Position numbers and translations under genes: made by a program. From NCBI GenBank assembly GCA_900314635.1, contig OMVY01000017.1, positions 1-60,938 on the forward strand: a stretch of DNA of 60,938 nt. The letters run 5' to 3'. Source of the stretch: an uncultured Methanobrevibacter sp. (GTDB taxonomy: Archaea; Methanobacteriota; Methanobacteria; Methanobacteriales; Methanobacteriaceae). Below the pieces are notes generated by a model. That model made no database searches. It was not told the DNA's origin and saw only the letters and a program-made list of their open reading frames with translations. Positions 1 to 9,686 of the stretch are shown piece by piece. Each line of letters opens with the position of its first letter. Position 1 is the first letter of the stretch.

Positions 1-98
1 TCTATCCTTATTTTCAAAAAATAAACAATTTAACGAAGAAAAAAAAGTTTTAACAAAAAATACTATTTTTTAAAATCACTCAAGTTTGATACAGTCCC
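1..98. mobile_element. Terminal end of an insertion sequence (element lies to the left)
   Basis: Bases 72-98 form a 27-base end whose reverse complement begins GGGACTGTATCAAACTTGAG. It matches 24 of 27 bases of the end found at 60841-60867, in the opposite orientation. I see no coding sequence in bases 1-71. They do not resemble the transposase tail next to the other end, so this is probably the 5' side of the element. The family is not identified. Confidence 0.55.
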
Positions 99-335
99 TC
101 GTATGAAAACTAGTCTTTAAAAAACCATGATATAATTTTTTATTAATATGTGAATTAAAATTCCATAGTTAAACAATGCTTTGAATCTGAATGCTCTTTA
201 AACTTGTTATTTATCTATCTTTCATTATAAAATTAAATTTCATGGTTTATCAAAAGTTTTTTAAATCTGGCGATTTTATAATAATTAAATATTATGAGAA
301 ACAAATAGAAAAATAATATAAATAAATACTTTAAT

Positions 336-367
336 CCGTAAAAATAGCAAAGAATTTATTTTTACGG
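336..367 (+). promoter_or_regulatory. Perfect 11-bp inverted repeat in the pdaD leader
   Basis: CCGTAAAAATA (336-346) and TATTTTTACGG (357-367) are perfectly complementary around a 10-base loop. The structure ends 28 bases before the pdaD start. It could be an operator or a leader hairpin. I see nothing else notable in 99-335, which is A+T-rich. Confidence 0.45.
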
Positions 368-395
368 CAAGATTGATTTAAAAATTCGTGATAAA

Positions 396-863
396 ATGAG
401 AATAGCTATTGTAAGTGGAAATGCGGAAGGCCCTACTGAGTTAAATGCTTTTGATAATGCTTTATATGAAGCGGAAATAGGTGATGTTAACCTGATTAAG
501 GTTTCAAGCATGTTGGAAGCGAATACCAAAGTTGAAAGACTGCCAAAATTGAAAGCCGGATCTATGGTGAATTGTGTATTGTCCAGCATAACATCAGATA
601 AACCAAATGACAAGCTGATTGCTTGCATAGCAGTAGCTATTGGCGATGAATTAGGATGTGTTATTGAAAAAAGCGCTATCAATGAAGATATTGAAAAAGT
701 CAAGGAAGAAGCAGTAAAAATGGTAAGATACATGATGGACAAGCGCAATGTGGAAATTAAAGAACTCATAGTTGAAGAAGCTCATCATACCGTTGAGGAA
801 AAGGGTTCTGCAATAGCTGCAGTTGTTTACATCAGGGATGACATCATTTCCAATAGAAATTAG
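396..863 (+). CDS. pdaD: Pyruvoyl-dependent arginine decarboxylase
   Basis: This enzyme converts arginine to agmatine, the first step of archaeal polyamine and agmatinylated-tRNA synthesis. The 155-residue protein has the family signature near the N-terminus (EGPTELNAFDNAL, about residues 11-23). The self-cleavage serine pair follows at residues 37-38 (IKVSSM), and in relatives the second serine becomes the pyruvoyl group. A conserved VEEAHHTVEEKG stretch lies near the C-terminus. The N-terminus is shorter than in the Methanocaldococcus enzyme as I remember it. The ATG follows GTGAT by three bases, a spacing used often in this window. Downstream, a short repeat (AAAAAAGCCATTTT, near 864 and 914) fills part of the gap. 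Confidence 0.9.
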   Translation: MRIAIVSGNAEGPTELNAFDNALYEAEIGDVNLIKVSSMLEANTKVERLPKLKAGSMVNCVLSSITSDKPNDKLIACIAVAIGDELGCVIEKSAINEDIEKVKEEAVKMVRYMMDKRNVEIKELIVEEAHHTVEEKGSAIAAVVYIRDDIISNRN

Positions 864-1019
864 AAAAAAGCCATTTTTAAATTAAAAAAAATAATTAATT
901 AAAAAAATATCTTAAAAAAGCCATTTTGAATAAAAATTTTAATAAAAAAATTCTTTAAATAACATTTTTCGAGCAAAAAAATAATTATTATTAACTTATC
1001 AAATTAAAAAGGGATCAAA

Positions 1020-2912
1020 ATGAAACGAGAGGACATAGATACTTGCAGGGATATAGCCACCACAGTATTCAAAAATGTGGAGAAATTGCTTGTTGATTTG
1101 GTAGGAAATGCAAAAGCAGGGGAATTCGTTAAAATAGGAGCAGATGGAACCCCTACCTCATATATTGATGTAGTGGCTGAAGATGAAGTCATTAAACTCC
1201 TTAAGGAAGCTGATTTTGTTTCTTATTTAATCAGTGAAGAAATCGGAGAAGTAAGATTAGGCAGAGGAAAACAAGAATCAATCCAATTAAGTGAGGAATT
1301 ACTTAAAACAAGTGAAAACGAGCAAGACGATTATTTCGATGAAATCATGGAAGAGGAAAATCCCGATGACCCTAAATTCATATTCTTAATCGACCCTCTC
1401 GATGGAACAAGCAATGCAGTTAAGAATATTCCAGCATATGGAATGTCAATTGCAGTAGCTACTGTTCCAAAAGGAAGGCTTGCCACATTGGATGATGTTG
1501 AAGTGGGTTTTGTAAAGGATTATGCAAGCGGAACATTTTATGAAGCGGTAAAAGGTCATGGAGCAAGAAGAAACGGCCAGGAAATGACACCAAGTCAGCA
1601 GACAGACCTTGCACGATTGAGTCTGGGGGGCTTTACAAAAAGCAAAACAGTTTCCGCATCCAAATTGGTTGATACAGCAAGAAGAATGAGGGTTTTAGGT
1701 TCTGTTGTATTGGAGCTCTCTTATATTGCAAGTGGCAAGTATGATGCATTCCTTGATTTGAGAGGAAGCAGAATCATCGACATTGCAGCTGCAAAACTCA
1801 TAGTGGAGGAATCCGGAGCCATTGTAACCAATAAATATGGAGAGGAGCTTCACAATAAGCTGAGCATTTATGAAAAGGAAGTTGTAGTAGCAGCTGGAAA
1901 CAAGGAACTCCACAGGAAAATCATAAGAATCATAAACAACGATGAGGTAGATGAAATCAAAAGAGTTGCAATTGTCAGCAGAATCGACGAAAACCGATCA
2001 ATTCTATTCTCTCTTAAAATATTCGAAACTCTTATCGAAAAGGGCATAGATACTGTAATAGATTATGCTCTTGCTAAAAAGCTTGTTGAGATTAAAAACA
2101 ACCAAAACAGACACAATATTATTGCAAAAACAATGAATCAGGCTCCAGAGATTGCCAAATATCTTGAAAACTTAAATTTCGATTATGATTTCATAAAATA
2201 TGCCGAGCAGCTTCCAAATTTAAACACCGACATGGCGATTATTTTAGGAGGAGACGGCACATTGCTTAGAACACAAAACTTAATCACCAGGGAGATTCCT
2301 ATTTTCGGAATCAACATGGGAACCGTAGGATTCCTAACCGAAATCGATGTTGAAAACACATTTTTAGCACTTGACCACATTCTAGCTGGAGATTCATATA
2401 AGGAAAAAAGAACACAGCTTATAGTATCCCATGAGAATCAAACCTACCGCGCATTGAATGAAGTGGTCATCATGACAGCAAAACCTGCAAAGATGCTCCA
2501 TTATGAGATTTCAGTTGATGGGGAAGTTGTAGAGGAGTTAAGGGCTGACGGATTGATTATTTCAACCCCTAGCGGTTCAACAGCTTATTCAATGTCTGCA
2601 GGAGGACCAATTGTGGATCCTAAGGTAGGGGCAATCATAATAGTGCCTATTTGCCCTTATAAATTGGGAGTTAGGCCGTTTGTAGTCTCAGATACCAGCG
2701 AAATCAAGATAAAATTCCTCAAGCGAGGTAAAAAAGCAGTATTTGTAATGGATGGTCAGACAAACAAGGAAGTGAACTATATGGAAGAGATTTTCATTAA
2801 AAAATCTGAGAAAGATGTTTACTTCATCAGGCTGAATAATAAATATTTCTACAAAAAAGTTACTGACAAGTTAACTGAAGGTGGAATAGACAGCATAAAC
2901 AGAGTTTTATAA
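1020..2912 (+). CDS. Bifunctional inositol-monophosphatase-family phosphatase / NAD kinase fusion
   Basis: The 630-residue protein joins two enzymes. Residues 1 to about 300 are an inositol monophosphatase / fructose-bisphosphatase domain with metal ligands in SEEIGE (72-77), DPLDGTSN (125-132) and RIIDIAAAKLIVEESG (251-266). Residues from about 313 onward are an ATP-NAD kinase domain with LGGDGTLL (409-416), NMGTVGFLTE (432-441) and SGSTAYSMSAGGP (518-530). Methanogens are known to carry this architecture, and the Methanocaldococcus relative has both NADP phosphatase and NAD kinase activity. The protein probably balances NAD and NADP in the cytoplasm. All key motifs of both halves are present, so neither half looks dead. 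It stands alone, with A+T-rich gaps on both sides. Confidence 0.9.
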   Translation: MKREDIDTCRDIATTVFKNVEKLLVDLVGNAKAGEFVKIGADGTPTSYIDVVAEDEVIKLLKEADFVSYLISEEIGEVRLGRGKQESIQLSEELLKTSENEQDDYFDEIMEEENPDDPKFIFLIDPLDGTSNAVKNIPAYGMSIAVATVPKGRLATLDDVEVGFVKDYASGTFYEAVKGHGARRNGQEMTPSQQTDLARLSLGGFTKSKTVSASKLVDTARRMRVLGSVVLELSYIASGKYDAFLDLRGSRIIDIAAAKLIVEESGAIVTNKYGEELHNKLSIYEKEVVVAAGNKELHRKIIRIINNDEVDEIKRVAIVSRIDENRSILFSLKIFETLIEKGIDTVIDYALAKKLVEIKNNQNRHNIIAKTMNQAPEIAKYLENLNFDYDFIKYAEQLPNLNTDMAIILGGDGTLLRTQNLITREIPIFGINMGTVGFLTEIDVENTFLALDHILAGDSYKEKRTQLIVSHENQTYRALNEVVIMTAKPAKMLHYEISVDGEVVEELRADGLIISTPSGSTAYSMSAGGPIVDPKVGAIIIVPICPYKLGVRPFVVSDTSEIKIKFLKRGKKAVFVMDGQTNKEVNYMEEIFIKKSEKDVYFIRLNNKYFYKKVTDKLTEGGIDSINRVL

Positions 2913-3000
2913 ATTCAATTTTTAAATAAATAAGTTATTGCTTATTTATTTTTTATCTATTTTTATCAACCAAAAAGAACTGATTTTGAGAAGTGAAAAA

Positions 3001-4671
3001 ATGAACGCTTTCCTTGTTGATTTAACTCATGGTGGAGTAAAAATATCATCCGAGCTTGCAAAAAGCGGGAAATATGAAAATATCTTTGCTTATGACCTGT
3101 ATGGCACCTTGAAAGAAGAAGATGAAACTTTTTTGAAAACATGTGGCGTGAGAGTCATAAAAGACCTGGATGATTTTAAAGAAGCAATTGAAACATATTC
3201 AAATTTCTTAAGTAATGAGAAAAATAAATCAGACAAGCACAATTTGAACATTAGCGAAGAATTTTCAGAAAATCTTCCAAACAAAAAAGAAAAAGATTCA
3301 AACTATCCAAGAAAGGACTTAATAATAAATCCAATTCATTCCCCTTTGAATATTTCAAATTTACTGGATGAGACATCTGATGATTTAAAATTAAGTATTG
3401 ATGAAAAAAATCAGTTTTCAAACAGTTTTGAAATTTTAAATCACCACACCGCAACAAAACTCGTTTTATCTTCCTGGCGAGAAAAAGCAATGAAAGAAAA
3501 TGTGGCCTGCATTGAAATAACAGGAGTTAAAGGAAAAACAAGCGTTGCTTACATGCTCAATGAAATTATGCTTGAAAATGAAAAGAACACCTTACTGCTA
3601 TCCAGTCTGGGAGCTCATTTGTTTAGAAACAATCAGAATGGAAGAGAGAGTGAAGATATCGTGCTGATGAAGAATATCAGCATAACCCCTGCGAATATCA
3701 TAAACACCATCCAGTATTCAAACAAGATTGTTAATCCGAAATACGGCCATGAAGAGAATTTTGAAGATTTCCTGAATTATGATGTCTCCATATTTGAAAA
3801 CTCCCTTGGAGTCTGCGGACTTGGGGATGTCGGGGTCTTGACAAATATCGTTGAGAACTATACGATAGCCAGAGGCTCATCAAATGCAAGAGAGGCTAAA
3901 AAACAGGTTTTTAATTGTCCGATGGTAGTCATTGAAGAGGAAACATTAAAAGAGCATTATCCAAAAGAATCTGAAAATTTCTGCGACAGGATCAATACTT
4001 TTTCAATATATGACAATTCTTCAAATGTTTTTGCTCAAAGCATTGATTATGACCTGAATCAAAGTGAAATAAAAGTCAGATATCATGATTTGAAGGTTTT
4101 AGGCAGCGAAAAATCAAAAAATGGGGAAATATGCATAAAAACCTTCGCTCCTGGCAGACACCATGTTTTAAATACTTTAACTGCTTTGACTGTTGCATTA
4201 ACACTTGGAATTGATGGTGAAGCAATCCAAAAAGGTTTGAAAAATTTCAATGGAATCGAAGGGCGCACACATTTAACTAAAGTGGGAGATTCACTAATTA
4301 TTGAAGAGATAAACCCTGGAATTAATACCAAAGCCATTGAAAGCTCAATAGGAATGATAAGAAACATTGAAGATTATCACATCATAATAGGAGGCAGATA
4401 CGGAATAACCTGTGAGGAAATTGATGAGGATAAATTATCTGATTTTCTGAACTCCTACATTATGGAAAATCCTGATGTGGATCTTATCTTAACCGATGAG
4501 CTCGGATTAAGTATTAAAAAGAAATTGGACAAATTAAATGATGCCAATAGCAAAAATCATGAGATAAAATATATTGAAAGTTATGAAGAGGCCCAAAATA
4601 AAGCAATAATGGAAAATAAAAACATATTATTCATTTACAGATCCAATTATTCTCAAATATCAAAGAGATAA
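3001..4671 (+). CDS. cfbE: Mur-ligase-family coenzyme F430 synthetase (CfbE)
   Basis: This is a Mur-ligase-like ATP-dependent enzyme of 556 residues. The P-loop is TGVKGKTS (174-181), preceded by an unusual N-terminal domain beginning MNAFLVDLTHGGVKISSEL. CfbE activates a propionate side chain of the F430 precursor so that ring F can close, which is the last step of nickel-tetrapyrrole synthesis for methyl-coenzyme M reductase. hemC, which makes the first tetrapyrrole, lies just downstream on the same strand and supports the assignment. The frame is open upstream to 2938, but I place the start at ATG 3001 because the conserved VDLTHGG begins right after it. A linker at about 70-140 is rich in N, K and S and probably poorly conserved. 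Confidence 0.75.
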   Translation: MNAFLVDLTHGGVKISSELAKSGKYENIFAYDLYGTLKEEDETFLKTCGVRVIKDLDDFKEAIETYSNFLSNEKNKSDKHNLNISEEFSENLPNKKEKDSNYPRKDLIINPIHSPLNISNLLDETSDDLKLSIDEKNQFSNSFEILNHHTATKLVLSSWREKAMKENVACIEITGVKGKTSVAYMLNEIMLENEKNTLLLSSLGAHLFRNNQNGRESEDIVLMKNISITPANIINTIQYSNKIVNPKYGHEENFEDFLNYDVSIFENSLGVCGLGDVGVLTNIVENYTIARGSSNAREAKKQVFNCPMVVIEEETLKEHYPKESENFCDRINTFSIYDNSSNVFAQSIDYDLNQSEIKVRYHDLKVLGSEKSKNGEICIKTFAPGRHHVLNTLTALTVALTLGIDGEAIQKGLKNFNGIEGRTHLTKVGDSLIIEEINPGINTKAIESSIGMIRNIEDYHIIIGGRYGITCEEIDEDKLSDFLNSYIMENPDVDLILTDELGLSIKKKLDKLNDANSKNHEIKYIESYEEAQNKAIMENKNILFIYRSNYSQISKR

Positions 4672-5060
4672 ATCTAAAAAAATTCCAATGAAGATTATTC
4701 GAAAAAATAGGAACTTATTATTTAAAAAAAAATCAAAAAAAACCTATAAGAAAATATCATTCAAAAAAAAATCAAAAAACCAAAAAAGAAAATATCATTC
4801 AAAAAGTCAAAAAACCAAAGAAAAATATTATTTAAAAAAGTCAAAGACTTAAATCAGATAGTTATAAATCATCAAATAAACATATTAAAAAGAAAATAGA
4901 AATATGATATTATCAATTGAATGTCATCAAAAAAATGAATTGAAGATTTTTATAAAAAAATGTTTTTGATATTTCAAATATATTATCAAGAAAAATTTAA
5001 TTTTCTATAATTTTAAAAATGTTAATAACATTACATTATCAAATTTAACAAGGCGAAACT
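4672..5060. other. Gap between cfbE and hemC with a degenerate tandem repeat
   Basis: No gene is visible. Three diverged copies of a 32-38 bp unit beginning AAGAAAATATCATTCAAAAA lie at about 4748-4848, just after cfbE. A perfect palindrome AATGTTAATAACATT at 5018-5032 sits 28 bases before the hemC start and could be a binding site. Confidence 0.5.
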
Positions 5061-5930
5061 ATGATTGTTGGAACTAGAGGAAGCAAACTTGCACTTGTAC
5101 AAACAGATTATATTAGAAAATGCTTATATGATATTACAGGCGAAGAAGTTGAGAAGAATATTATTAAAACAAAAGGAGATAAAATCACTAACTCCCAGTT
5201 ATATAATATGGACTCTAAAGGCCTTTTTACAAGAGAATTAGATAAATCCGTGCTTGAAGAGGAAGTGGATTTTGCTGTTCACAGCTTGAAGGATGTTCCA
5301 ACAGATTTGGATGAAGACCTTGAAATCGTGGCTGTTCCGCCTAGAGAAAAGCCTAATGAAGTTCTCGTTTCCAATTACAGCTGGAAGGAGCTTGAAGAAG
5401 GCTCCACACTCGGTACAAGCAGTTTAAGAAGAGAAGCTTTCTGCAAATTCCATGACAGGGAATTTGAACTAAAGCCTATCAGAGGCAATATTGAAACCCG
5501 GATAAAAAAGGTTACAGATGAAGAACTGGATGCTACAATCATGGCTGAAGCCGGTTTGAATAGATTAGGACTGCAGAAATATATCAAAACCGAATTTCCA
5601 ACAGATTATTTCATGCCAGCGGCAGGTCAAGGGGCTTTAGCAGTCATTACAAGACGAGACAGCGAAGTAAAGGAAACTATTAAGAAACTTGACGACTATT
5701 TCTCCCATCAAAGAGTCTTGTCTGAGAAAGTTATTCTTCAAGAAATGGGTGTTGGATGCCAATGGCCTATTGGAGCAATAGCTAATATAAAAGACAATAA
5801 ATTTGAGATCAATTCCATTTTACTCGACAAAAATGGAGAGGTATTATATAAGGAAAAATTAATCGGCAGCATTAGAGAAGCAGAAACCATGGGCCGTAAA
5901 ATAGGAAAGGAAATGCTTGACTATATTTAA
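5061..5930 (+). CDS. hemC: Porphobilinogen deaminase (hydroxymethylbilane synthase)
   Basis: The enzyme joins four porphobilinogen units into hydroxymethylbilane, the linear tetrapyrrole that leads to sirohydrochlorin, F430, corrinoids and siroheme. The 289-residue length fits the family. Recognisable blocks are VGTRGSKLALVQT at the N-terminus, HSLKDVPTDL near residue 75, GTSSLRRE near 118, the GNIETR block and PAAGQGALAV near 190. The cysteine that carries the dipyrromethane cofactor is Cys233 in GVGCQWPIGA. Its position after cfbE suggests a local tetrapyrrole cluster, though 389 bases separate the two and they may have separate promoters. Confidence 0.95.
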   Translation: MIVGTRGSKLALVQTDYIRKCLYDITGEEVEKNIIKTKGDKITNSQLYNMDSKGLFTRELDKSVLEEEVDFAVHSLKDVPTDLDEDLEIVAVPPREKPNEVLVSNYSWKELEEGSTLGTSSLRREAFCKFHDREFELKPIRGNIETRIKKVTDEELDATIMAEAGLNRLGLQKYIKTEFPTDYFMPAAGQGALAVITRRDSEVKETIKKLDDYFSHQRVLSEKVILQEMGVGCQWPIGAIANIKDNKFEINSILLDKNGEVLYKEKLIGSIREAETMGRKIGKEMLDYI

Positions 5931-6442
5931 AATTCCATTTTTCCTTTAAATTCTTTTATTTTTTAAAAAAAACATTATTTTTATTTATTAATCATTTTCA
6001 ATTAAAAAAAACCTTATTTCTATTTTTAATTATTTAAAGCTTTTTTAACTAGAAAAAAAAGCTTATTATCTCTTTTTAATTATTCGAATATTTTTAAATC
6101 AAAAAAGAAGTTCCTTAAAATTTTTCGATATTAAAAAAATATTGAATAAAAAAAATTTGAGTTGAAAAATAACTCAAAAAAATCATTACATGAAAAAATT
6201 AAATTTACATGTAATGAAAAAAAAATCAAAAATAGCAAAAATCGCTTAAAATTATAAATTAAGTAAATTAAAATCAATAATTAGAAATTAAAGTTTTAAA
6301 AATCCTTAAATTATAAAATAAGTCAAGCATATGACTTTTTAAAGAAAGAATAATAAAAATTTAGTAAAAAAATTATAAAAATTTGATAATCTTTATTAAT
6401 CATAACAAATAAAGATATTAATGAAAATTTGGAGGAATATCT
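5931..6442. other. Gap with three hairpins
   Basis: No gene is visible in this A+T-rich stretch. It holds three perfect stem-loops: TTTGAGTT/AACTCAAA (6156-6178), CATTACATG/CATGTAATG (6184-6216) and AAGTCA/TGACTT (6320-6337). The first two are each followed by a T-run only on the minus strand. The third is followed by T5 on the plus strand. Confidence 0.5.
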
Positions 6443-7390
6443 TTGAGAACTATAAATGTTGGAGTTATAGGTGTAGGAGCAATGGGATATAACCATGCTC
6501 GAGTATATTCAAAATTAGAAAATGCCAATCTGGTGGCTGTTGCAGATGTTGATGAGGAAACCTGCAATAAAGTATGCAAGAAATACAATACAAAAGGATA
6601 CTCCGTGATTGAGGATTTATTAAAAGACCCTGAAATAGAAGCTGTCAGCGTATGCGTGCCTACAACTTTCCACCACGAAGTTGTAATGCAGGCTCTTGAA
6701 TACGGCAAGCATGTTTTAGTGGAAAAGCCAATTGCCTTCACTTCCGAAGAAGCTGAATCAATGATCAAAGCTGCAGAGGAAAAAGGCTTGAAACTTGCAA
6801 CCGGGCATGTGGAAAGATTCAATCCTGCTGTTCAGAAAGCCAAGGAATTAATTGACAATGATGTTATCGGAGACATCGTTGCAATATCCGCAAAAAGAGT
6901 AGGTCCTTTCCCACCTAGAATAAAAGATGTGGGAGTTGCTATTGATTTGGCAATTCATGACTTGGATGTAATGAATTTCTTAATCGACCAGCCTGTAAGC
7001 CAGATTTATGCTACAATGAGCAGCATTCTCGACAAATCCGATTTTGAAGACCATGCTGAAATCATGATAAGCTTCGAGGATGAAACCACAGGAATTCTTG
7101 AAGTGAATTGGCTGACTCCATACAAACGTCGACAAATTGAAATCACAGGTACTGCAGGCATAATCACTGTGGATTACATCAACCAAAGCCTTGAAGTATA
7201 CGGAAAATTCGCTCAGGATATTCAAATCAAACCAATCGAACCTTTAATTGCAGAACTAGGCTCCTTCCTTGAAAAAGTGGAAAATGATGAAGAACCTGAA
7301 ATTACTGGAGAAGACGGCCTTAAAGCTTTAAAAATGGTTCTCGCAGCAAACAAGTCATCTAGAGAACACAAACCTGTTATCTGCAAATAA
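6443..7390 (+). CDS. Gfo/Idh/MocA-family NAD(P)-dependent sugar dehydrogenase
   Basis: The 315-residue protein has an N-terminal Rossmann fold with GVGAMG (10-15) and the family EKP motif at 94-96 (VEKPIAF). A C-terminal alpha/beta substrate domain follows, including GHVERFNP near residue 122 and a conserved LAIHDLDV stretch. These features and the length resemble the methanogen UDP-N-acetylglucosamine 3-dehydrogenase used for acetamido sugars of surface glycans. That specificity is an inference, and other sugar or inositol substrates are possible. The start is TTG at 6443, supported by a strong GGAGG seven bases upstream; no ATG fits that site. No sugar aminotransferase or acetyltransferase lies beside it here. 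Confidence 0.8.
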   Translation: MRTINVGVIGVGAMGYNHARVYSKLENANLVAVADVDEETCNKVCKKYNTKGYSVIEDLLKDPEIEAVSVCVPTTFHHEVVMQALEYGKHVLVEKPIAFTSEEAESMIKAAEEKGLKLATGHVERFNPAVQKAKELIDNDVIGDIVAISAKRVGPFPPRIKDVGVAIDLAIHDLDVMNFLIDQPVSQIYATMSSILDKSDFEDHAEIMISFEDETTGILEVNWLTPYKRRQIEITGTAGIITVDYINQSLEVYGKFAQDIQIKPIEPLIAELGSFLEKVENDEEPEITGEDGLKALKMVLAANKSSREHKPVICK

Positions 7391-7487
7391 ATAATAGTTA
7401 TTCAAATTTTTACTACACTTTTCAACCAACTTGAAGAAAAAACTCTAACCAATAAATATTATTAATAAAAAGAATTGAGGATAAAAA

Positions 7488-8099
7488 ATGAATCAAGAAC
7501 TTATCAATAGAGCTCATGAACTTAGAGACCACGGATTCACTACCGGGGAAATAGCAGATGAGCTCAACGTATCAATGGAAACAGCAAGATGGCTGAGCTT
7601 GCAAAGACCTGAAGAGAAAGCAGTTGAGCAGGCACCTGCAGATATTGCCATCAACTGGGAGAAAGTGGGCGGAAGCTCTCAAAGACTTAGGTTTATCTCA
7701 ATGGCGTTAGCTGATGTTGCCCTCGAACATGGAGATGTTGACATAGTGCTTGGAATTGCAGCAAGCGGAATTCCATTTGCTACATTAATGGCGGATTTCA
7801 TTGATGACTTAACTGAAACTCCTACTTCATTGGGTGTATTGCACCCTAACAAGCGTAGAGCAGGCAATGATAATGTTGAAGGAACCATAAGCAACAATTT
7901 CGGATCCGTTGAAGGAAAAAGAGCAGTTATTGTTGATGATGTAACCACAAGTGGAAAAACCGTCAAGGAAGCTATTGAAATTGTTAAAAACAATGGCGGA
8001 ACCCCTGTAGCAGTAGCTGTGCTAATCGACAAGTCAGGCATTGATGAAATCGACGGCATTCCTATTGAATCTTTAATCAAAGTAAGTCAATTAAATTAA
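7488..8099 (+). CDS. gfcR: GfcR-type regulator: HTH plus orotate-phosphoribosyltransferase-like domain
   Basis: The 203-residue protein begins with a helix-turn-helix (about residues 1-45, HGFTTGEIADELNVSMETA). It continues with a phosphoribosyltransferase fold carrying the PRPP-binding loop VIVDDVTTSGKT (147-158). Archaeal genomes annotate it as orotate phosphoribosyltransferase-like. In haloarchaea the same family (GfcR) is a transcription regulator of central carbon metabolism. The intact PRPP loop suggests it senses PRPP or a nucleotide. Its targets here are unknown. ATG 7488 follows GAGG. It ends facing the MATE gene across a repeat-bearing gap. Confidence 0.85.
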   Translation: MNQELINRAHELRDHGFTTGEIADELNVSMETARWLSLQRPEEKAVEQAPADIAINWEKVGGSSQRLRFISMALADVALEHGDVDIVLGIAASGIPFATLMADFIDDLTETPTSLGVLHPNKRRAGNDNVEGTISNNFGSVEGKRAVIVDDVTTSGKTVKEAIEIVKNNGGTPVAVAVLIDKSGIDEIDGIPIESLIKVSQLN

Positions 8100-8148
8100 A
8101 TACTTACTTCTTTTTTTTCTTTTTTAAATCTATTTAAATAACTATTTT

Positions 8149-8254
8149 TTAATTAAAGAATCCTTATTCTGAAAACATTTAAAAACTTTTTTAAATATGC
8201 CTATTTTTTCTTAATTAAAGAGCCATTATTCTGAAAACATTTAAAAACTTTTTT
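8149..8254. repeat. Two-copy 62-bp tandem repeat
   Basis: The unit containing AATTAAAGA..C..TTATTCTGAAAACATTTAAAAACTTTTTT occurs at about 8149-8192 and again at 8211-8254. It lies between the convergent gfcR and MATE genes. Each copy ends in a T-run on the plus strand, so it may give two termination sites for gfcR. Confidence 0.7.
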
Positions 8255-8288
8255 CTAAAATTTCTAGGATTTCCTGTCCAATTTTGAA

Positions 8289-9674
8289 TCAGCGCTTTTC
8301 ACCATTATTTTCAATCAAGCTTTTAATATACCTGTCAGCCCAAATCATAGTAATCGTATTTACCACAAGCTCGCCAGTGATAATTCCAAACCATGCCCCA
8401 TACTCTCCATAACCTAGGAAAACTGCGAAGAAATATGCGAATGCCAATGAGAAAACAGTTTCTCTTAAAATTGTTTGAAACATTGCAGTAATTCCCCTGC
8501 CTGTACCCTGGAAAACATAAGTTGATGTAGCTCCATATCCCATTGTAGGCAGAAACAACACAATAACGGATAGGAATGCAACTAAGCTTGGAGTCAGCCT
8601 TGAGCTGGTTCCGGCATATGTGAAAACCCCTGCAATCTGAGGAGCGAAAACAAATATCAGACAAGCTATGGCTATTCCAAAAATAGTTGAAATCTTAATT
8701 GAATATCTATGAGCTGTTTTAATATCTTCATATCTCCTAGCACCATAATTCGCACCTACTACTGAAATCAATGCGGTAGCTATGGCAAGCATTGGAGTGG
8801 TTCCAATGGTGACAACCCTCCATCCTGTAGAATAAACAGCCACAGCATCAGTTGAAGCTACTGTTGCAAGCAAAAGAGAGAAAATCCCTGCAAATAAAGC
8901 ATTGTTGATCAGTTCCAGGCTTGCAGGCAGCCCTACTTTCAAAATATCAAAAGAAATGTTCCAGTTAAATTTGAAATTGGATAAAAAGGGCTTTAGATAA
9001 GTGTTTTTCTTAATATAAAACCAATAAAGAAGAATCAGATTAACCAGCAAAAGAGAAATGACTGTTGCAGCCGCAGCACCTTTAACTCCAAGATTCAAGC
9101 CATAAATAAAAACAGGATCCATAATCATGTTTAAAATTGAAGAGAAAAGCATTGCATACATGGACCTGTTTGCATCTCCTTCACCTCTCAACACACCGTA
9201 TAAGGAGTTGGAGAGAATAATCAGGATGGAACCAAGTGATATTATAGTACCATACTCCAAAGCATAGCTGATTGTTCCACCAACACCCATTGCAATGAGA
9301 ATCGGCTTTAAAAAAATCATTAGGAATATTGTAGTCAAAATGGAAATTAAAACAGTAATTATTATTGAATGAATTGAACCATTGTCCGCTTTTTTCTTTC
9401 TGCCTTCACCTACATACTTGCTTAAAGCTGAAGCAGATCCCGCTCCAAGGCCGTTTCCAATACCCATCAATGCTATGAAGATGGGAGTTACGAATCCAAC
9501 TCCTGCAAGAGCATCGGCACCTAGTCCGGCTACCCATATTGCATCAATCAGATTATAAAGGCTTGTAATGAATAATGAGATAATCAATGGAATTGACATC
9601 CTCCACAATGCCTTTTCAGGATTCCCCAATAGTGAATCAACATTGTCTGTATTTCTTATCCCTTCATCATTCAT
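8289..9674 (-). CDS. MATE-family multidrug/cation antiporter
   Basis: This integral membrane protein has 461 residues and about twelve hydrophobic segments, the normal size for MATE exporters, which expel cationic drugs or metabolites in exchange for sodium or protons. The family hallmark near the N-terminus is YNLIDAIWVAGLGADALAGV. A symmetrical second half follows and includes VVGANYGARRYE. It is clearly paralogous to the protein at 31585-32931, and by eye the two are alike along their whole length. I chose ATG 9674 because GGGGAT lies seven bases before it. An ATG four codons upstream (9686) has no ribosome site. Substrate unknown. Confidence 0.88.
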   Translation of the reverse strand: MNDEGIRNTDNVDSLLGNPEKALWRMSIPLIISLFITSLYNLIDAIWVAGLGADALAGVGFVTPIFIALMGIGNGLGAGSASALSKYVGEGRKKKADNGSIHSIIITVLISILTTIFLMIFLKPILIAMGVGGTISYALEYGTIISLGSILIILSNSLYGVLRGEGDANRSMYAMLFSSILNMIMDPVFIYGLNLGVKGAAAATVISLLLVNLILLYWFYIKKNTYLKPFLSNFKFNWNISFDILKVGLPASLELINNALFAGIFSLLLATVASTDAVAVYSTGWRVVTIGTTPMLAIATALISVVGANYGARRYEDIKTAHRYSIKISTIFGIAIACLIFVFAPQIAGVFTYAGTSSRLTPSLVAFLSVIVLFLPTMGYGATSTYVFQGTGRGITAMFQTILRETVFSLAFAYFFAVFLGYGEYGAWFGIITGELVVNTITMIWADRYIKSLIENNGEKR

Positions 9675-9686
9675 AAATATCCCCAT

